Shown here piece after piece: positions 24,572 to 32,936 of a stretch of 64,000 nucleotides of DNA. Source of the stretch: JAVBLW01 sp031553215 (lineage in GTDB: Bacteria; Bacillota_I; Bacilli_A; Acholeplasmatales; Anaeroplasmataceae); the NCBI GenBank assembly GCA_031553215.1, contig JAVBLW010000003.1, positions 186,001-250,000 on the forward strand, in the 5' to 3' direction. The notes beneath the pieces are model-generated. The model was not told the origin of the DNA. It saw only the letters and a list, made by a program, of their open reading frames with translations, and ran no database searches. The translations under genes were made by a program, and so were the position numbers. Every line of letters begins with the position of its first letter. The stretch's first letter is position 1.

Positions 24572-25858
24572 TTAATTTTCAAATGCTTGGGATAAATCAT
24601 AAATTATATCATCAATATGTTCAGTTCCAATTGACAATCTAATTGTATTTGGTTTAATACCAGCTTCTAATAATTCTGCTTCATTCATTTGTGAATGAGT
24701 TGTTGATGCAGGGTGAATTACTAATGATTTAACATCGGCAACATTAGCTAATAAAGAGAATATTTCTAATTTATCAATAAATTCTCTTGCGTCTTTTGCT
24801 CCACCTTTAATTTCAAACGTAAATATTGAACCTGCTCCATTTGGAAAATATTTATTATATAAAGAATTATATTTATTTCCTTTTACTGAAGGATGATTAA
24901 CTTTCTCCACTTTTTCATGATTAGTTAAAAAATCTATTACTTTTAAGGTATTAAATATATGTCTTTCTATCCTTAAAGATAGAGTTTCTAATCCTTGTAA
25001 AAACAAGAATGAATTAAATGGACTTATACAAGCACCTGTATCTCTAAGTAGGGTAGTTCTTACTTTTGTTATATATGCAGCTTTACCTACGGCTTCTGTA
25101 AATACTACTCCATGATAACTAGGATTTGGTTTTGATAAACCAGGAAACTTATCATTCTTAGCATAATCAAAGTTACCACTATCAATAATTACGCCTCCTA
25201 TAGATGTACCATGTCCACCAATAAATTTAGTTGCAGAATGCACTACAACATCCGCACCATGTTCAATTGGTCTAAATAAGTATGGAGTTGCAAAAGTATT
25301 ATCTACTATTAATGGTATTCCTGCATCATGAGCTACTTTAGATACTGCCTCCATATCTATAATACTTGAGTTAGGATTTCCTAACGTTTCAATAAAAATA
25401 GCTTTTGTATTTTTCTTTATAGCTTTTTGGTATTCACTTATATCATCCGGATCAACGAAAGTTGTTTCAATTCCATAATCTTTTAAGGTATTAGCAAATA
25501 AGTTATATGTTCCACCATATAAAGTTTGGGCCGCTACAATATGATCACCTGATGTAGCAACGTTTAATATTGAATACGTAATTGCTGCTGCACCACTTGC
25601 AAGAGCTAATGCCGCGATTCCACCTTCTAAAGCTGCGATTCTTTGTTCAAAAACATCAGATGTAGGATTCATTAGTCTTGTGTAGATATTTCCACCTTCC
25701 GTTAAAGCAAATCTTCCAGCTGCTTGATTAGAATTTTCAAAAACATATGATGATGTTTGATAAATAGGTACTGCTCTTGAACCAGTTGCACTATCTGCTT
25801 GTTCTTGTCCAATATGTAATTGTTTAGTTTCAAATTTTAATTCTCTTTTGTTTGCCAT
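24572..25858 (-). CDS. metY: O-acetylhomoserine sulfhydrylase
   Basis: 428 residues from the ATG at 25858 with GGAGG 8 nt upstream. PLP enzyme of the Cys/Met metabolism family; makes homocysteine from O-acetylhomoserine and sulfide. PLP lysine in VVHSATKFIGGHGTS, substrate/phosphate residues in YTRLMNPT and ALASGAAAITYS. Length over 420 and the GNIYTRLMNPT motif favour MetY over MetB or MetC. Single gene with its own promoter and a palindromic operator-like site. Confidence 0.95.
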   Translation of the reverse strand: MANKRELKFETKQLHIGQEQADSATGSRAVPIYQTSSYVFENSNQAAGRFALTEGGNIYTRLMNPTSDVFEQRIAALEGGIAALALASGAAAITYSILNVATSGDHIVAAQTLYGGTYNLFANTLKDYGIETTFVDPDDISEYQKAIKKNTKAIFIETLGNPNSSIIDMEAVSKVAHDAGIPLIVDNTFATPYLFRPIEHGADVVVHSATKFIGGHGTSIGGVIIDSGNFDYAKNDKFPGLSKPNPSYHGVVFTEAVGKAAYITKVRTTLLRDTGACISPFNSFLFLQGLETLSLRIERHIFNTLKVIDFLTNHEKVEKVNHPSVKGNKYNSLYNKYFPNGAGSIFTFEIKGGAKDAREFIDKLEIFSLLANVADVKSLVIHPASTTHSQMNEAELLEAGIKPNTIRLSIGTEHIDDIIYDLSQAFEN

Positions 25859-25892
25859 AATTTTATCCTCCAACTTATATTCCTATATAAAT

Positions 25893-25932
25893 AGTATGAT
25901 ATGAGTATACTCTTTTAATCATACTAAGTCAA
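25893..25932 (-). promoter_or_regulatory. metY promoter with nested palindromes
   Basis: Minus strand TTGACT (25932-25927), 17 nt, TATACT (25909-25904). The -10 lies inside the perfect palindrome GAGTATACTC (25903-25912), which in turn lies within the inverted repeat AGTATGAT (25893-25900) / ATCATACT (25918-25925). This is a likely repressor operator. Confidence 0.7.
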
Positions 25933-25941
25933 TATGAATTT

Positions 25942-25976
25942 ATAAAAAAATAAAATCCTAGTTTCCTAGAATTTTA
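25942..25976 (-). terminator. Terminator of amidase gene
   Basis: Stem TAAAATTCTAG/CTAGGATTTTA on the minus strand with one mismatch, followed by TTTTTTTATA; it overlaps the stop codon. Confidence 0.7.
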
Positions 25977-26993
25977 TACTAACAATTCTTGACCAATTTT
26001 AAGATTATTTGAAGTTAAGTTATTTAAGGCTTTCAAATAATTTACAGTCACTCCGTTTGCCGTAGCAATTGTATATAGAGTATCTCCTGCTTTTACTCTA
26101 TAGGTTGATAATGAATTAGGGATTGATATCGTAAGTTTTTGACCTGGATATATAGTATTACTTGTTAACTTATTTGCATCTTTTATAGAATCCACCGTCA
26201 CACCAAAGGTTTGTGCTATTGAATAAAGACTATCTCCACTTTTTACATTGTATGTAATAACATTACTTTCACTAAAGCTAACTGGTATTAATAGTTTTTG
26301 TCCTACTGTTAAATTAGTAGATGATAAATTATTTAAACTCATTAAAGTAGCTACTGTAGTATTGTTCTTTTTGGCTATATTATATAAAGTGTCTCCACTT
26401 TTCACAACATAATTTGTCGTACTTCCTTCATATTTATATCCTAAATACTCCGCAATACTTTTCACAACTGCTTCAGCTAAAGCATATCTATTATATCTAA
26501 TTTGATTTACATCATCACCCTTGCTATCAGCGAATCCATATTCAACTATGATACTTTCATAAGGTTTAGTATCTCTAATTATATAATAATAATCCTTTCC
26601 AGTTGAACCGGTTCTTGTATATATACCGTTGGCTGAAAGGTTTTGTCCTCTTGTGGATAAATTACTTGCAATTAATCTTGGAAATGTATCCTTATTATCA
26701 ATTGAATAAATAATTTCTGCGCCATCAAAGTTCCCATAATCTATATTTATATGGTTAGAAACTAATATATTTTTACCAGTTGAAGAAGGTGTTATATTAG
26801 AAACTCTTTTTATTCTCTCTGTAGGTCCCACCGTTTCATCAGTATACCTTGTCATTAGTACTGGTATACCTAATTGCTTTAATCTATTAAATTGGTAAGT
26901 AGATATATCTAAATTAATATCTTTTTCTTTCCAATAACTATTTGATCCGCCACCTGGATCTGTTCCACCATGTCCGGGGTCTAATATGACCAT
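25974..26993 (-). CDS. N-acetylmuramoyl-L-alanine amidase with three LysM domains
   Basis: About 339 residues from the ATG at 26993 (GGTGAT upstream). Amidase_3 domain (1-190): zinc ligands in LDPGHGGTDPG, Glu in PTERIKRV and His in LVSNHIN; catalytic Glu in IIVEYGFAD. Then three LysM peptidoglycan-binding repeats: NYVVKSGDTLYNIAKKNN, TYNVKSGDSLYSIAQTFG and TYRVKAGDTLYTIATANG, each ending GQ-L. There is no signal peptide or membrane anchor, so it must leave the cell by lysis, a holin or another route, as in CwlC-type or phage enzymes. Confidence 0.92.
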   Translation of the reverse strand: MVILDPGHGGTDPGGGSNSYWKEKDINLDISTYQFNRLKQLGIPVLMTRYTDETVGPTERIKRVSNITPSSTGKNILVSNHINIDYGNFDGAEIIYSIDNKDTFPRLIASNLSTRGQNLSANGIYTRTGSTGKDYYYIIRDTKPYESIIVEYGFADSKGDDVNQIRYNRYALAEAVVKSIAEYLGYKYEGSTTNYVVKSGDTLYNIAKKNNTTVATLMSLNNLSSTNLTVGQKLLIPVSFSESNVITYNVKSGDSLYSIAQTFGVTVDSIKDANKLTSNTIYPGQKLTISIPNSLSTYRVKAGDTLYTIATANGVTVNYLKALNNLTSNNLKIGQELLV

Positions 26994-27043
26994 TTTAATC
27001 ACCATTATATTGTATGTTTGTTACTTAAATATGTTCTTTTATA

Positions 27044-27072
27044 TTGAAAAAAAGTTATTTTTATTAGATAAT
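27044..27072 (+). promoter_or_regulatory. Promoter before small membrane peptide
   Basis: TTGAAA (27044-27049), 17 nt, GATAAT (27067-27072), 25 nt before the ATG at 27098. Confidence 0.55.
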
Positions 27073-27097
27073 ATTACTATAAAATAGGAGGCAGCAA

Positions 27098-27169
27098 ATG
27101 AGTATGAGTTATAGTTTAATTTCAATAGTAATAATGATTCTTAGCTTTTTATTTGGTTTTTTATTTTAG
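27098..27169 (+). CDS. 23-residue hydrophobic peptide
   Basis: ATG to TAG, 24 codons, with a consensus AGGAGG 8 nt upstream. The peptide begins MSMSYS and then is entirely hydrophobic (Leu, Ile, Val, Phe, one Gly), long enough for one membrane helix, with no charged residue at all. It lies in the leader of the epimerase gene (ATG 27194) and under a good promoter. It could be a small membrane protein, a type of toxin, or a leader peptide. No homologue recalled. Confidence 0.6.
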   Translation: MSMSYSLISIVIMILSFLFGFLF

Positions 27170-27193
27170 TTAATATGAAAAAGGAGAAAATTT

Positions 27194-28024
27194 ATGAAAA
27201 TTAGTTATCGTGCACACGATTACGGTAAATGCAGTACAACTGAATTAGCAGATAGAATATCTAAACATGATTTTAATGGAGTTCAATTAGCTATAAATAA
27301 AGCTATTGATGGGCTTACTGCTGAACCAGGTACTCTAAATGAAAATTTAGGGAAAGAAATAAAAGATGCTTTTAAAGCAAAGAATCTAGAAATTACAATG
27401 TTAGGGTCATATTTTAACCCTGTTCACAGTAATAAAGAGTTAGTAAAAAAGAATATTGTAAAATTTAAAGAACATTTAAAATATGCCTCTTCTTTCGGTA
27501 CAAAATATGTAGGTACTGAGACTGGTTCTTTCAATGATGATAAATGGACATATAATCCATTAAATCGTACTGAAGAAGCGTTCCAAGAAGTAAAAACAAT
27601 CTTAAGTGATTTATTAATTACTGCTAAAGAGTATGATACTTATATGACTATCGAGGGTGCTGATGGACATTGTATGTATGAACCAAAGCAATTAAAAAGA
27701 ATGTTTGATGAAATTAATAATGGTTATATGAAAATAATCGTTGATATTTATAATTACTTAAATCTTACTAATTATCAAGATAATGCAAAGATTTTTGATG
27801 AATGTATAGAACTATTTGGTGATCAAATTGTAATATTCCATTTGAAAGATTTCATAGTTAAAGATGATAAACTTGTACAAGTAGGTTTAGGACAAGGAAT
27901 TATGAATCTAGAATATATTTTACCTCGTATTAAACAATACTGTCCTAATGCAAATTTAATATTTGAAGGAGTTAAACCTGAAGATATTGAAACTAGTTTA
28001 GCGTTAGTAAAAAAATATATTTAA
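27194..28024 (+). CDS. Sugar phosphate isomerase/epimerase-type TIM barrel
   Basis: 276 residues of the xylose-isomerase-like (AP endonuclease 2) fold. Expected metal ligands: Glu in GTETGSF, Glu in MTIEGADGH, Asp in IIVDIYNYL, His in IFHLKDF, and Glu in LIFEGVKPED. Substrate class cannot be told. AAGGAG is 8 nt before the ATG. Probably cotranscribed with the small peptide and ends at a strong terminator. Confidence 0.82.
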   Translation: MKISYRAHDYGKCSTTELADRISKHDFNGVQLAINKAIDGLTAEPGTLNENLGKEIKDAFKAKNLEITMLGSYFNPVHSNKELVKKNIVKFKEHLKYASSFGTKYVGTETGSFNDDKWTYNPLNRTEEAFQEVKTILSDLLITAKEYDTYMTIEGADGHCMYEPKQLKRMFDEINNGYMKIIVDIYNYLNLTNYQDNAKIFDECIELFGDQIVIFHLKDFIVKDDKLVQVGLGQGIMNLEYILPRIKQYCPNANLIFEGVKPEDIETSLALVKKYI

Positions 28025-28025
28025 C

Positions 28026-28055
28026 AAAAAAAGATAGATTTCTCTATCTTTTTTT
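28026..28055. terminator. Bidirectional terminator
   Basis: AAAAAAAGATAGA/TCTATCTTTTTTT with a 4-nt loop between the converging epimerase and methyltransferase genes. Confidence 0.85.
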
Positions 28056-28649
28056 TGTGCTTACACTCATACCATCACCTATATTAAATATAGATGTGCT
28101 ATATTTTTCATTTTCTAATAAAAAGCTATGGTAATTCTTCAATTTTCTAATTAATCCTCTTAAACTTCTACTTTGTATTTCGGATTCATCTAATACAAGT
28201 CCATGAAACAACATATTATCAGTTACAATAATACCATCTTCAGTTAATAAGGGTTCATATAAATTAAAGAAGTTTGTATATTGCCCTTTTGCTGCATCGA
28301 TAAAAATCATATCAAACTTTTCATCTTTTACATCATCAAAAGAATCAAGTGCATCTTTAAATATAACTTTTACTTGATTTTCTAATCCTAATTTTTTAAT
28401 GTTAGAAATTGCTTCATTATACATAGTAATATCTCTTTCAATAGTTATAACTTCACTTTTACAAACCATAGACATACGAGTCGAAGAAAAGCCAATGGCA
28501 CTACCAATTTCTAATATTTTTTTAGGTCTTTTTACTCCAACAATCATTTCTAGAAAAGCTAAACCCTCATCATTAATTATTGGAACATTATTAAGTTTAG
28601 CATATTCTTTCATTTCCTGATGGATAGAGTTAAAATGAAGATTTAGCAT
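28044..28649 (-). CDS. trmR: tRNA 5-hydroxyuridine methyltransferase-like (TrmR/YrrM)
   Basis: 201 residues from the ATG at 28649. SAM-dependent methyltransferase: EIGSAIGFSSTRM is the SAM glycine loop, TIERD the second motif, MIFIDAAKGQY the catalytic Asp region. The start LHFNSIHQEMKEYAKLNNVPI resembles TrmR. The open frame continues 57 codons further up through the Cys/His-rich tail of the DUF1292 gene, but that part is a shadow in another frame. Position after yrzB matches Bacillus, where yrrM sits nearby. Installs the methyl of 5-methoxyuridine in tRNA, by family. Confidence 0.85.
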   Translation of the reverse strand: MLNLHFNSIHQEMKEYAKLNNVPIINDEGLAFLEMIVGVKRPKKILEIGSAIGFSSTRMSMVCKSEVITIERDITMYNEAISNIKKLGLENQVKVIFKDALDSFDDVKDEKFDMIFIDAAKGQYTNFFNLYEPLLTEDGIIVTDNMLFHGLVLDESEIQSRSLRGLIRKLKNYHSFLLENEKYSTSIFNIGDGMSVSTKKR

Positions 28650-28680
28650 TATCGCCAAATCTTCTTTCTCTAATGTTTTA

Positions 28681-29055
28681 TTATTCGTGGTGATGTCCAC
28701 AAGAACATCCTTCATCTTCGCAGTCACAATCTTCTTCGCCTTCACAATCACATTCTGAATCACAATGATCGCATCCACATCCACATCCATCATGGTCATG
28801 TTCTTCCATTTTATCAGCATAATCAGCTAATAATTCTTCTAACATTGTCCATTCTTTTTCAGTTTCGATTTGTTTTAGTTCACCATTTCCATCAGCAGTT
28901 GGTACATATACTGCAGCACTTGCTTCATTTGTCCCTTTTTGAACAAATACTACATAGTCTTTATTTGTTTCATCTGAGTGATGAGTAAATAATATTTCAC
29001 ACAATACTTCTTTTCCATCATCTGTTACAATTGTTAATAAACGTTCATTATTCAT
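28681..29055 (-). CDS. yrzB: DUF1292 (YrzB) protein with Cys/His/Asp-rich tail
   Basis: 124 residues. The first 80 form the DUF1292 domain (LLTIVTDDGKEVLCEILF, DYVVFVQ, EWTMLEELLADY), a small beta-rich protein of unknown role found next to ruvX in Firmicutes. The last 40 residues are almost only Cys, His, Asp, Glu and Gly (GCGCGCDHCDSECDCEGEED, then CSCGHHHE): at least 10 Cys in repeated C-x-C pairs. Ordinary YrzB proteins end before this, so the tail is an added metal-binding segment. AGGAG 9 nt before the ATG. Starts 4 nt after the ruvX stop. Confidence 0.88.
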   Translation of the reverse strand: MNNERLLTIVTDDGKEVLCEILFTHHSDETNKDYVVFVQKGTNEASAAVYVPTADGNGELKQIETEKEWTMLEELLADYADKMEEHDHDGCGCGCDHCDSECDCEGEEDCDCEDEGCSCGHHHE

Positions 29056-29059
29056 TTTT

Positions 29060-29479
29060 CTATCTCCTTTTGATATCTAAATAATTTTGTAGAATTACTA
29101 CCGCAGCTAATTCATCTTTTTTTTCTTTACGATCTTTTCTTTTTACATTTCCTTCAAGCATTGCGCGGTTAACAGTAATTGAAGTTAATCTTTCATCTAA
29201 AAGTTCTACCTTAATATCACTAATTGCTTCGAGATTTTTTTTGAAATCTTCGCTAATTTGAGCTCTAATTCCAGCACTACCATTCATATGCTTAGGGTAC
29301 CCTAGAATAACGGTTTTAATACCTTCTTTTTCACAAAGTTCCTTTGTTTTGTTTACAGCATATTCATAGTCATCATCTTTAAATCTTAATGTATCATAAG
29401 TACGAGCAAACATACCTAGTTCATCGCTAATAGCCATACCTAATGTTTTACTACCTAAATCTAATCCAAAATATCTCAT
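29060..29479 (-). CDS. ruvX: RuvX/YqgF-family nuclease
   Basis: 139 residues, RNase H-like. Acidic catalytic residues: Asp in YFGLDLGSKTLGMAISD, Glu in LLDERLTS, Asp/Glu in KKDELAAVVILQNYL. Involved in 16S rRNA 5' processing and possibly Holliday junction resolution. Starts right at the end of alaS (1-nt overlap), the usual Firmicute arrangement except that yrzL (IreB) is missing between them. Confidence 0.95.
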   Translation of the reverse strand: MRYFGLDLGSKTLGMAISDELGMFARTYDTLRFKDDDYEYAVNKTKELCEKEGIKTVILGYPKHMNGSAGIRAQISEDFKKNLEAISDIKVELLDERLTSITVNRAMLEGNVKRKDRKEKKDELAAVVILQNYLDIKRR

Positions 29480-32091
29480 TATAGTATACCTTTAATATGT
29501 TTTAAAGCATCGTCTACTTTACTAACATCTTTTCCACCAGCTTGGGCAAGGTTTTTCTTACCTCCACCACCACCTCCGGTGATTTTTGTTGCTTCTTTAA
29601 CAAATAAATTTGCATCATATTTATCACTAGTTGCACAAACGAAAGTGACTTTTGCTTCATCTACACTCGCAAGCATTACTAAATCAAGATTATAATTATT
29701 TTGTAAAGCTTGTGCCATTTCTTTTACTAAATTAGAATCAAGTGAATTTATTTTTACTACTAAACTCTTTCCAACAATATCTTTTTCAAAGGTATTTAAT
29801 TGTTTTAATACATTTTGACTTTTCTTGCTTTGATAATCTTTTTCTAATTCATGTAAAGCTTTTGATGTAGCTTGAATAATATTACGCATAGTTAAAATAT
29901 ATTCATAACCACGTTTGTCATTATAACTTAAATTATTGTTAAATTCAAGTGAGATGCCTTCTTTGTTTGCTTCAGCAATTATATTATTAGCTTTATTTAA
30001 TAAAGCATTTAAATCACCATCTAATGTTGAAATATTTTCTTTTAATAATTCTAAGGCATTATTTCCAGTAACTCCAAGACATCTAAATATTCCTGAACCA
30101 ATTGATTCAATACTTACAATCATAAATTCTTTTATTTCATTTGTATTAGAAACGTGGGTCCCAGCACAGAATTCTTTTGAGAAGTCCATGTCTACTACTC
30201 TAACTTTATCTCCATACTTGTCATCAAATAAAGCCATAGCACCAAGTTTTTTTGCTTCATCTAAATTTAAAACTTGTGTTTTAACTTCATGATTATTTAT
30301 AATATTTTCATTTACTAATTTTTCTACTTTTAAAATTTCTTCATCTGTTAGATTTTGGTAATTATTAAAGTCAAAACGAACATATGAGTCAGAAACTTGT
30401 GATCCTTGTTGGTGAACATGATTACCTAAAACATTTTGTAATGCTGCTTGTAATAAGTGACATGCAGAGTGATTTTTTCTTGTATTATCGCGGTTATTTA
30501 TATCTACAGCACAAGATACAATATCACCTTCAGATAAAGTATTTTCTTTTAATAAATGAATGTGTTGTCCATTTGGCATTTTTGCTACATCTAATACTTC
30601 AATATCATTAATTGTTCCTTTATCAGATAATTGACCTCCACTAAATGCATAGAAAGGAGTCTTATCTAGTACAACGCTATCTCCAAAACATTTTATTACC
30701 TTAGCTGTAGTATTAATTTTTTCATAACCAACGAAAATACTTTCTTCTTTAAAATTCAAATATTCTTCATTTTGATTTTTCATACTATTAACTTCTTTAC
30801 GAGAATTTCTAGCTCTTTCTTTTTGTTCATTCATAGCTTTTTTAAATTCATCTTGATTAACAGTCATACCTAATTCTTCAGCATATTCTAACGTTAATTC
30901 ATATGGGAATCCAAATGTATCATATAATAAGAAGGCATCATATCCACTAATTACTTTTCCATTTGTATTTTTAGCAATAGTTTCAAATTTCTTTTCTCCA
31001 TTAGAAATGGTAGATAAGAATTTTTCCTCTTCACGAGTGATAATTTCTTTAACAATATCAGCTTTTTCATTTAAATATGGATAGAACATTTGCATTATTT
31101 CAATTACAACATCAACTAATGCAGCCATAAAAGGTTTTTCAATTCCTAATTTTTTTCCATATTTTGTAGCCCTTCTTAATACTCTTCTTAGAACATATCC
31201 TCTACCTTCATTAGAAAGAGTTGCCCCATCGCTTACTGCAAATGTAACTGTTCTAACATGGTCAGCAATAACTTTAAAAGCCATTTGTCCGGTATAAGTA
31301 ACTCCACTTATTTCCTCAATCTTTTTAATGATTGGCATAAATAAATCTGTATCATAGTTAGTATCAACCTCTTGCATTACACAAGCCATACGTTCAAGAC
31401 CACATCCAGTATCGATATTTCTACTTGGAAGTTCTTTATAATCTTTACGTTCTACACCTTCTTTAGAATTATATTGACTGAAAACAATATTCCAAATTTC
31501 AATATAACGATCATTCTCTAAATCATTTTGTAAAACTGTAATACCTCTATTATCATATTTTTCACCACGATCATAGAAAATTTCAGTATCTGGTCCACAT
31601 GGTCCTTCACCAATTTCCCAAAAGTTACCTTCTAATGGTATTAAATGACTAGGATCTACACCTAAACTTATCCATTTATTTTTAGCTGTTTCATCACTAG
31701 GATAATAAGTCATATATAATCTATCTTTTTCAAATCCAAACCATTTTTCACTAGTTAATAATTCAAAACCAAATTCAATTGCTTCATTTTTGAAATAATC
31801 ACCAATTGAAAAGTTTCCTAACATCTCAAAAAAAGTATGATGTCTAGCTGTTTTACCAACATTTTCAATATCATTTGTTCTAATACATTTTTGAGCATTA
31901 GTGATTCTAGGATTGTCAGGAATCATTGTTCCATCAAAATATTTCTTTAATGGTGCAACTCCTGCATTTGTCCATAGTAATGTTGGATCATTAACAGGAA
32001 CAAGACTTGCACTTGGTTCTACACTATGTCCTTTACTGGCAAAAAAATCTAGCCACATTTGTCTAATTTCATAACTTTTTAATTTTCTCAT
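29479..32091 (-). CDS. alaS: Alanyl-tRNA synthetase
   Basis: 870 residues, full length. Class II catalytic core (1-240) starting SYEIRQMWLDFFASKGH and containing RHHTFFEMLGNFSIGDYFK, anticodon-independent tRNA domain, editing domain with HSACHLL and CAGTHVSNT (the zinc-binding HxxxH and CxxxH pairs), and a C-terminal DHHA1 oligomerisation domain with GGGGGGKKNLAQAGG. GGAGG before the ATG. Controlled by the Ala T-box immediately upstream. Confidence 0.98.
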   Translation of the reverse strand: MRKLKSYEIRQMWLDFFASKGHSVEPSASLVPVNDPTLLWTNAGVAPLKKYFDGTMIPDNPRITNAQKCIRTNDIENVGKTARHHTFFEMLGNFSIGDYFKNEAIEFGFELLTSEKWFGFEKDRLYMTYYPSDETAKNKWISLGVDPSHLIPLEGNFWEIGEGPCGPDTEIFYDRGEKYDNRGITVLQNDLENDRYIEIWNIVFSQYNSKEGVERKDYKELPSRNIDTGCGLERMACVMQEVDTNYDTDLFMPIIKKIEEISGVTYTGQMAFKVIADHVRTVTFAVSDGATLSNEGRGYVLRRVLRRATKYGKKLGIEKPFMAALVDVVIEIMQMFYPYLNEKADIVKEIITREEEKFLSTISNGEKKFETIAKNTNGKVISGYDAFLLYDTFGFPYELTLEYAEELGMTVNQDEFKKAMNEQKERARNSRKEVNSMKNQNEEYLNFKEESIFVGYEKINTTAKVIKCFGDSVVLDKTPFYAFSGGQLSDKGTINDIEVLDVAKMPNGQHIHLLKENTLSEGDIVSCAVDINNRDNTRKNHSACHLLQAALQNVLGNHVHQQGSQVSDSYVRFDFNNYQNLTDEEILKVEKLVNENIINNHEVKTQVLNLDEAKKLGAMALFDDKYGDKVRVVDMDFSKEFCAGTHVSNTNEIKEFMIVSIESIGSGIFRCLGVTGNNALELLKENISTLDGDLNALLNKANNIIAEANKEGISLEFNNNLSYNDKRGYEYILTMRNIIQATSKALHELEKDYQSKKSQNVLKQLNTFEKDIVGKSLVVKINSLDSNLVKEMAQALQNNYNLDLVMLASVDEAKVTFVCATSDKYDANLFVKEATKITGGGGGGKKNLAQAGGKDVSKVDDALKHIKGIL

Positions 32092-32105
32092 ATTTCCTCC
32101 AAAAA

Positions 32106-32320
32106 ATAAAAAAATCGTCCTACAAAAAAGGACGAGATAACCCGTGGTACCACCTTAATTCTAAGAATTCTTCTTAGCACTTAAGCCCTTAAAGCGGGAA
32201 ACTAAATGCTCAATAGTTGCTTCTAAATAAATTGACTCTATGTTCTTTCACCATCGCCATAGTCTCTATAAATCAAAAATTTATTTATACTTATCTACAT
32301 CTTCGCACATAATATAAGTA
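32106..32320 (-). ncRNA. T-box leader, alanine specifier, with terminator
   Basis: The minus strand has AAGGTGGTACCACGGG (32156-32141), the T-box core. The terminator is TCGTCC/GGACGA (32135-32115) with a T-run. Stem I runs from about 32262 (AGAGACTATGG, GGTGAAAGAAC). A GCA triplet followed by A at 32220-32218, in AGAA-GCA-ACT, fits an alanine specifier, matching alaS. A TATACT -10 (near 32321) with a weak TTTAAA -35 starts the leader. Confidence 0.9.
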
Positions 32321-32475
32321 TAGCATATTTTATTTATTTTTAAAGTATCTTTTTATATTTTTTTCAAAGTAAAATAGTTAAAATTTACCTTAATAAATTT
32401 ATTCAAGTTTAAATTACCCTAAAATCAACTTTTTTTAGTTAATTTCAATATAATTAAAGAAAAAGGAGGATTCCT

Positions 32476-32754
32476 ATGACTAATTTTGGTGAAACAATTA
32501 AAAAATATCGCGAAAATTTTGGATATTCGCAACAATATGTAGCAAATTTGATAAATATGAATCAATCAAATTATTCTAAAATAGAACGCGGTATACAAGA
32601 ACCTAATCTGTCCCAATTAAAATCATTGGCTGAAATTCTCCACTTTAGTATTGATGATATTCTTGGAATAAATATTTCCGAAACAAAAAGTAAAGATCTT
32701 GAATTATTACATGATATTCAACGTCTAATAAGAAAACATACTACAAATAATTAA
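32476..32754 (+). CDS. XRE-family helix-turn-helix regulator
   Basis: 92 residues: a helix-turn-helix domain (residues 5-62) with GYSQQYVANLINMNQSNYSKIERG (recognition helix NQSNYSKIERG), then a short charged tail. No ligand domain, so it may act as a simple DNA-binding dimer. AGGAGG-type site 6 nt before the ATG. Divergent from alaS with a 135-nt AT-rich spacer. Target unknown; could autoregulate. Confidence 0.88.
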   Translation: MTNFGETIKKYRENFGYSQQYVANLINMNQSNYSKIERGIQEPNLSQLKSLAEILHFSIDDILGINISETKSKDLELLHDIQRLIRKHTTNN

Positions 32755-32786
32755 AAGAGGAATCAATGATTCCTCTTTGGTTTTTT
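32754..32786. terminator. Bidirectional terminator
   Basis: AAAGAGGAATC/GATTCCTCTTT (32754-32764/32768-32778), 3-nt loop, then GGTTTTTT. Serves the XRE gene and, in reverse, probably the small gene at 32789. Confidence 0.8.
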
Positions 32787-32788
32787 CG

Positions 32789-32908
32789 CTACATCATCTT
32801 TGATTTAAGAGCATGTATTAGTTTTTTCATCTTCTTATTAGCGCGAGCATCAACTATAACATATGATACCGCACAACCAAGAACCATGTACGCTAAAGGC
32901 TTAGTCAT
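32789..32908 (-). CDS. 39-residue protein, YrzQ/DUF3918-like
   Basis: ATG at 32908 with an excellent AGAGGTGAT 5 nt upstream; stop TAG at 32789. The peptide is MTKPLAYMVLGCAVSYVIVD (one short hydrophobic helix) followed by a basic tail ARANKKMKKLIHALKSKMM. It sits just after recD2, where Bacillus has the small gene yrzQ of similar layout (hydrophobic N-terminus, KKMKK-type tail). Homology to YrzQ is inferred from position and pattern only. Probably last gene of the mnmA-recD2 operon (28-nt gap). Confidence 0.7.
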   Translation of the reverse strand: MTKPLAYMVLGCAVSYVIVDARANKKMKKLIHALKSKMM

Positions 32909-32936
32909 TTTTATCACCTCTAATAGTATTTTGTGT

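Noticed and set aside
22626..25973. SAM (S-box) riboswitch or Met T-box before metF or metY
   Set aside because: The intergenic gaps are too short or lack the conserved cores; only protein-operator-like palindromes are seen.
25974..28024. Prophage remnant
   Set aside because: The LysM amidase and nearby small genes are not accompanied by integrase, holin, terminase or structural genes, and the XRE gene is 4 kb away beside alaS.
28650..28820. 57-codon N-terminal extension of trmR
   Set aside because: It overlaps the Cys/His-rich tail of the DUF1292 gene in another frame and has no counterpart in the family; the start at 28649 gives the usual N-terminus.
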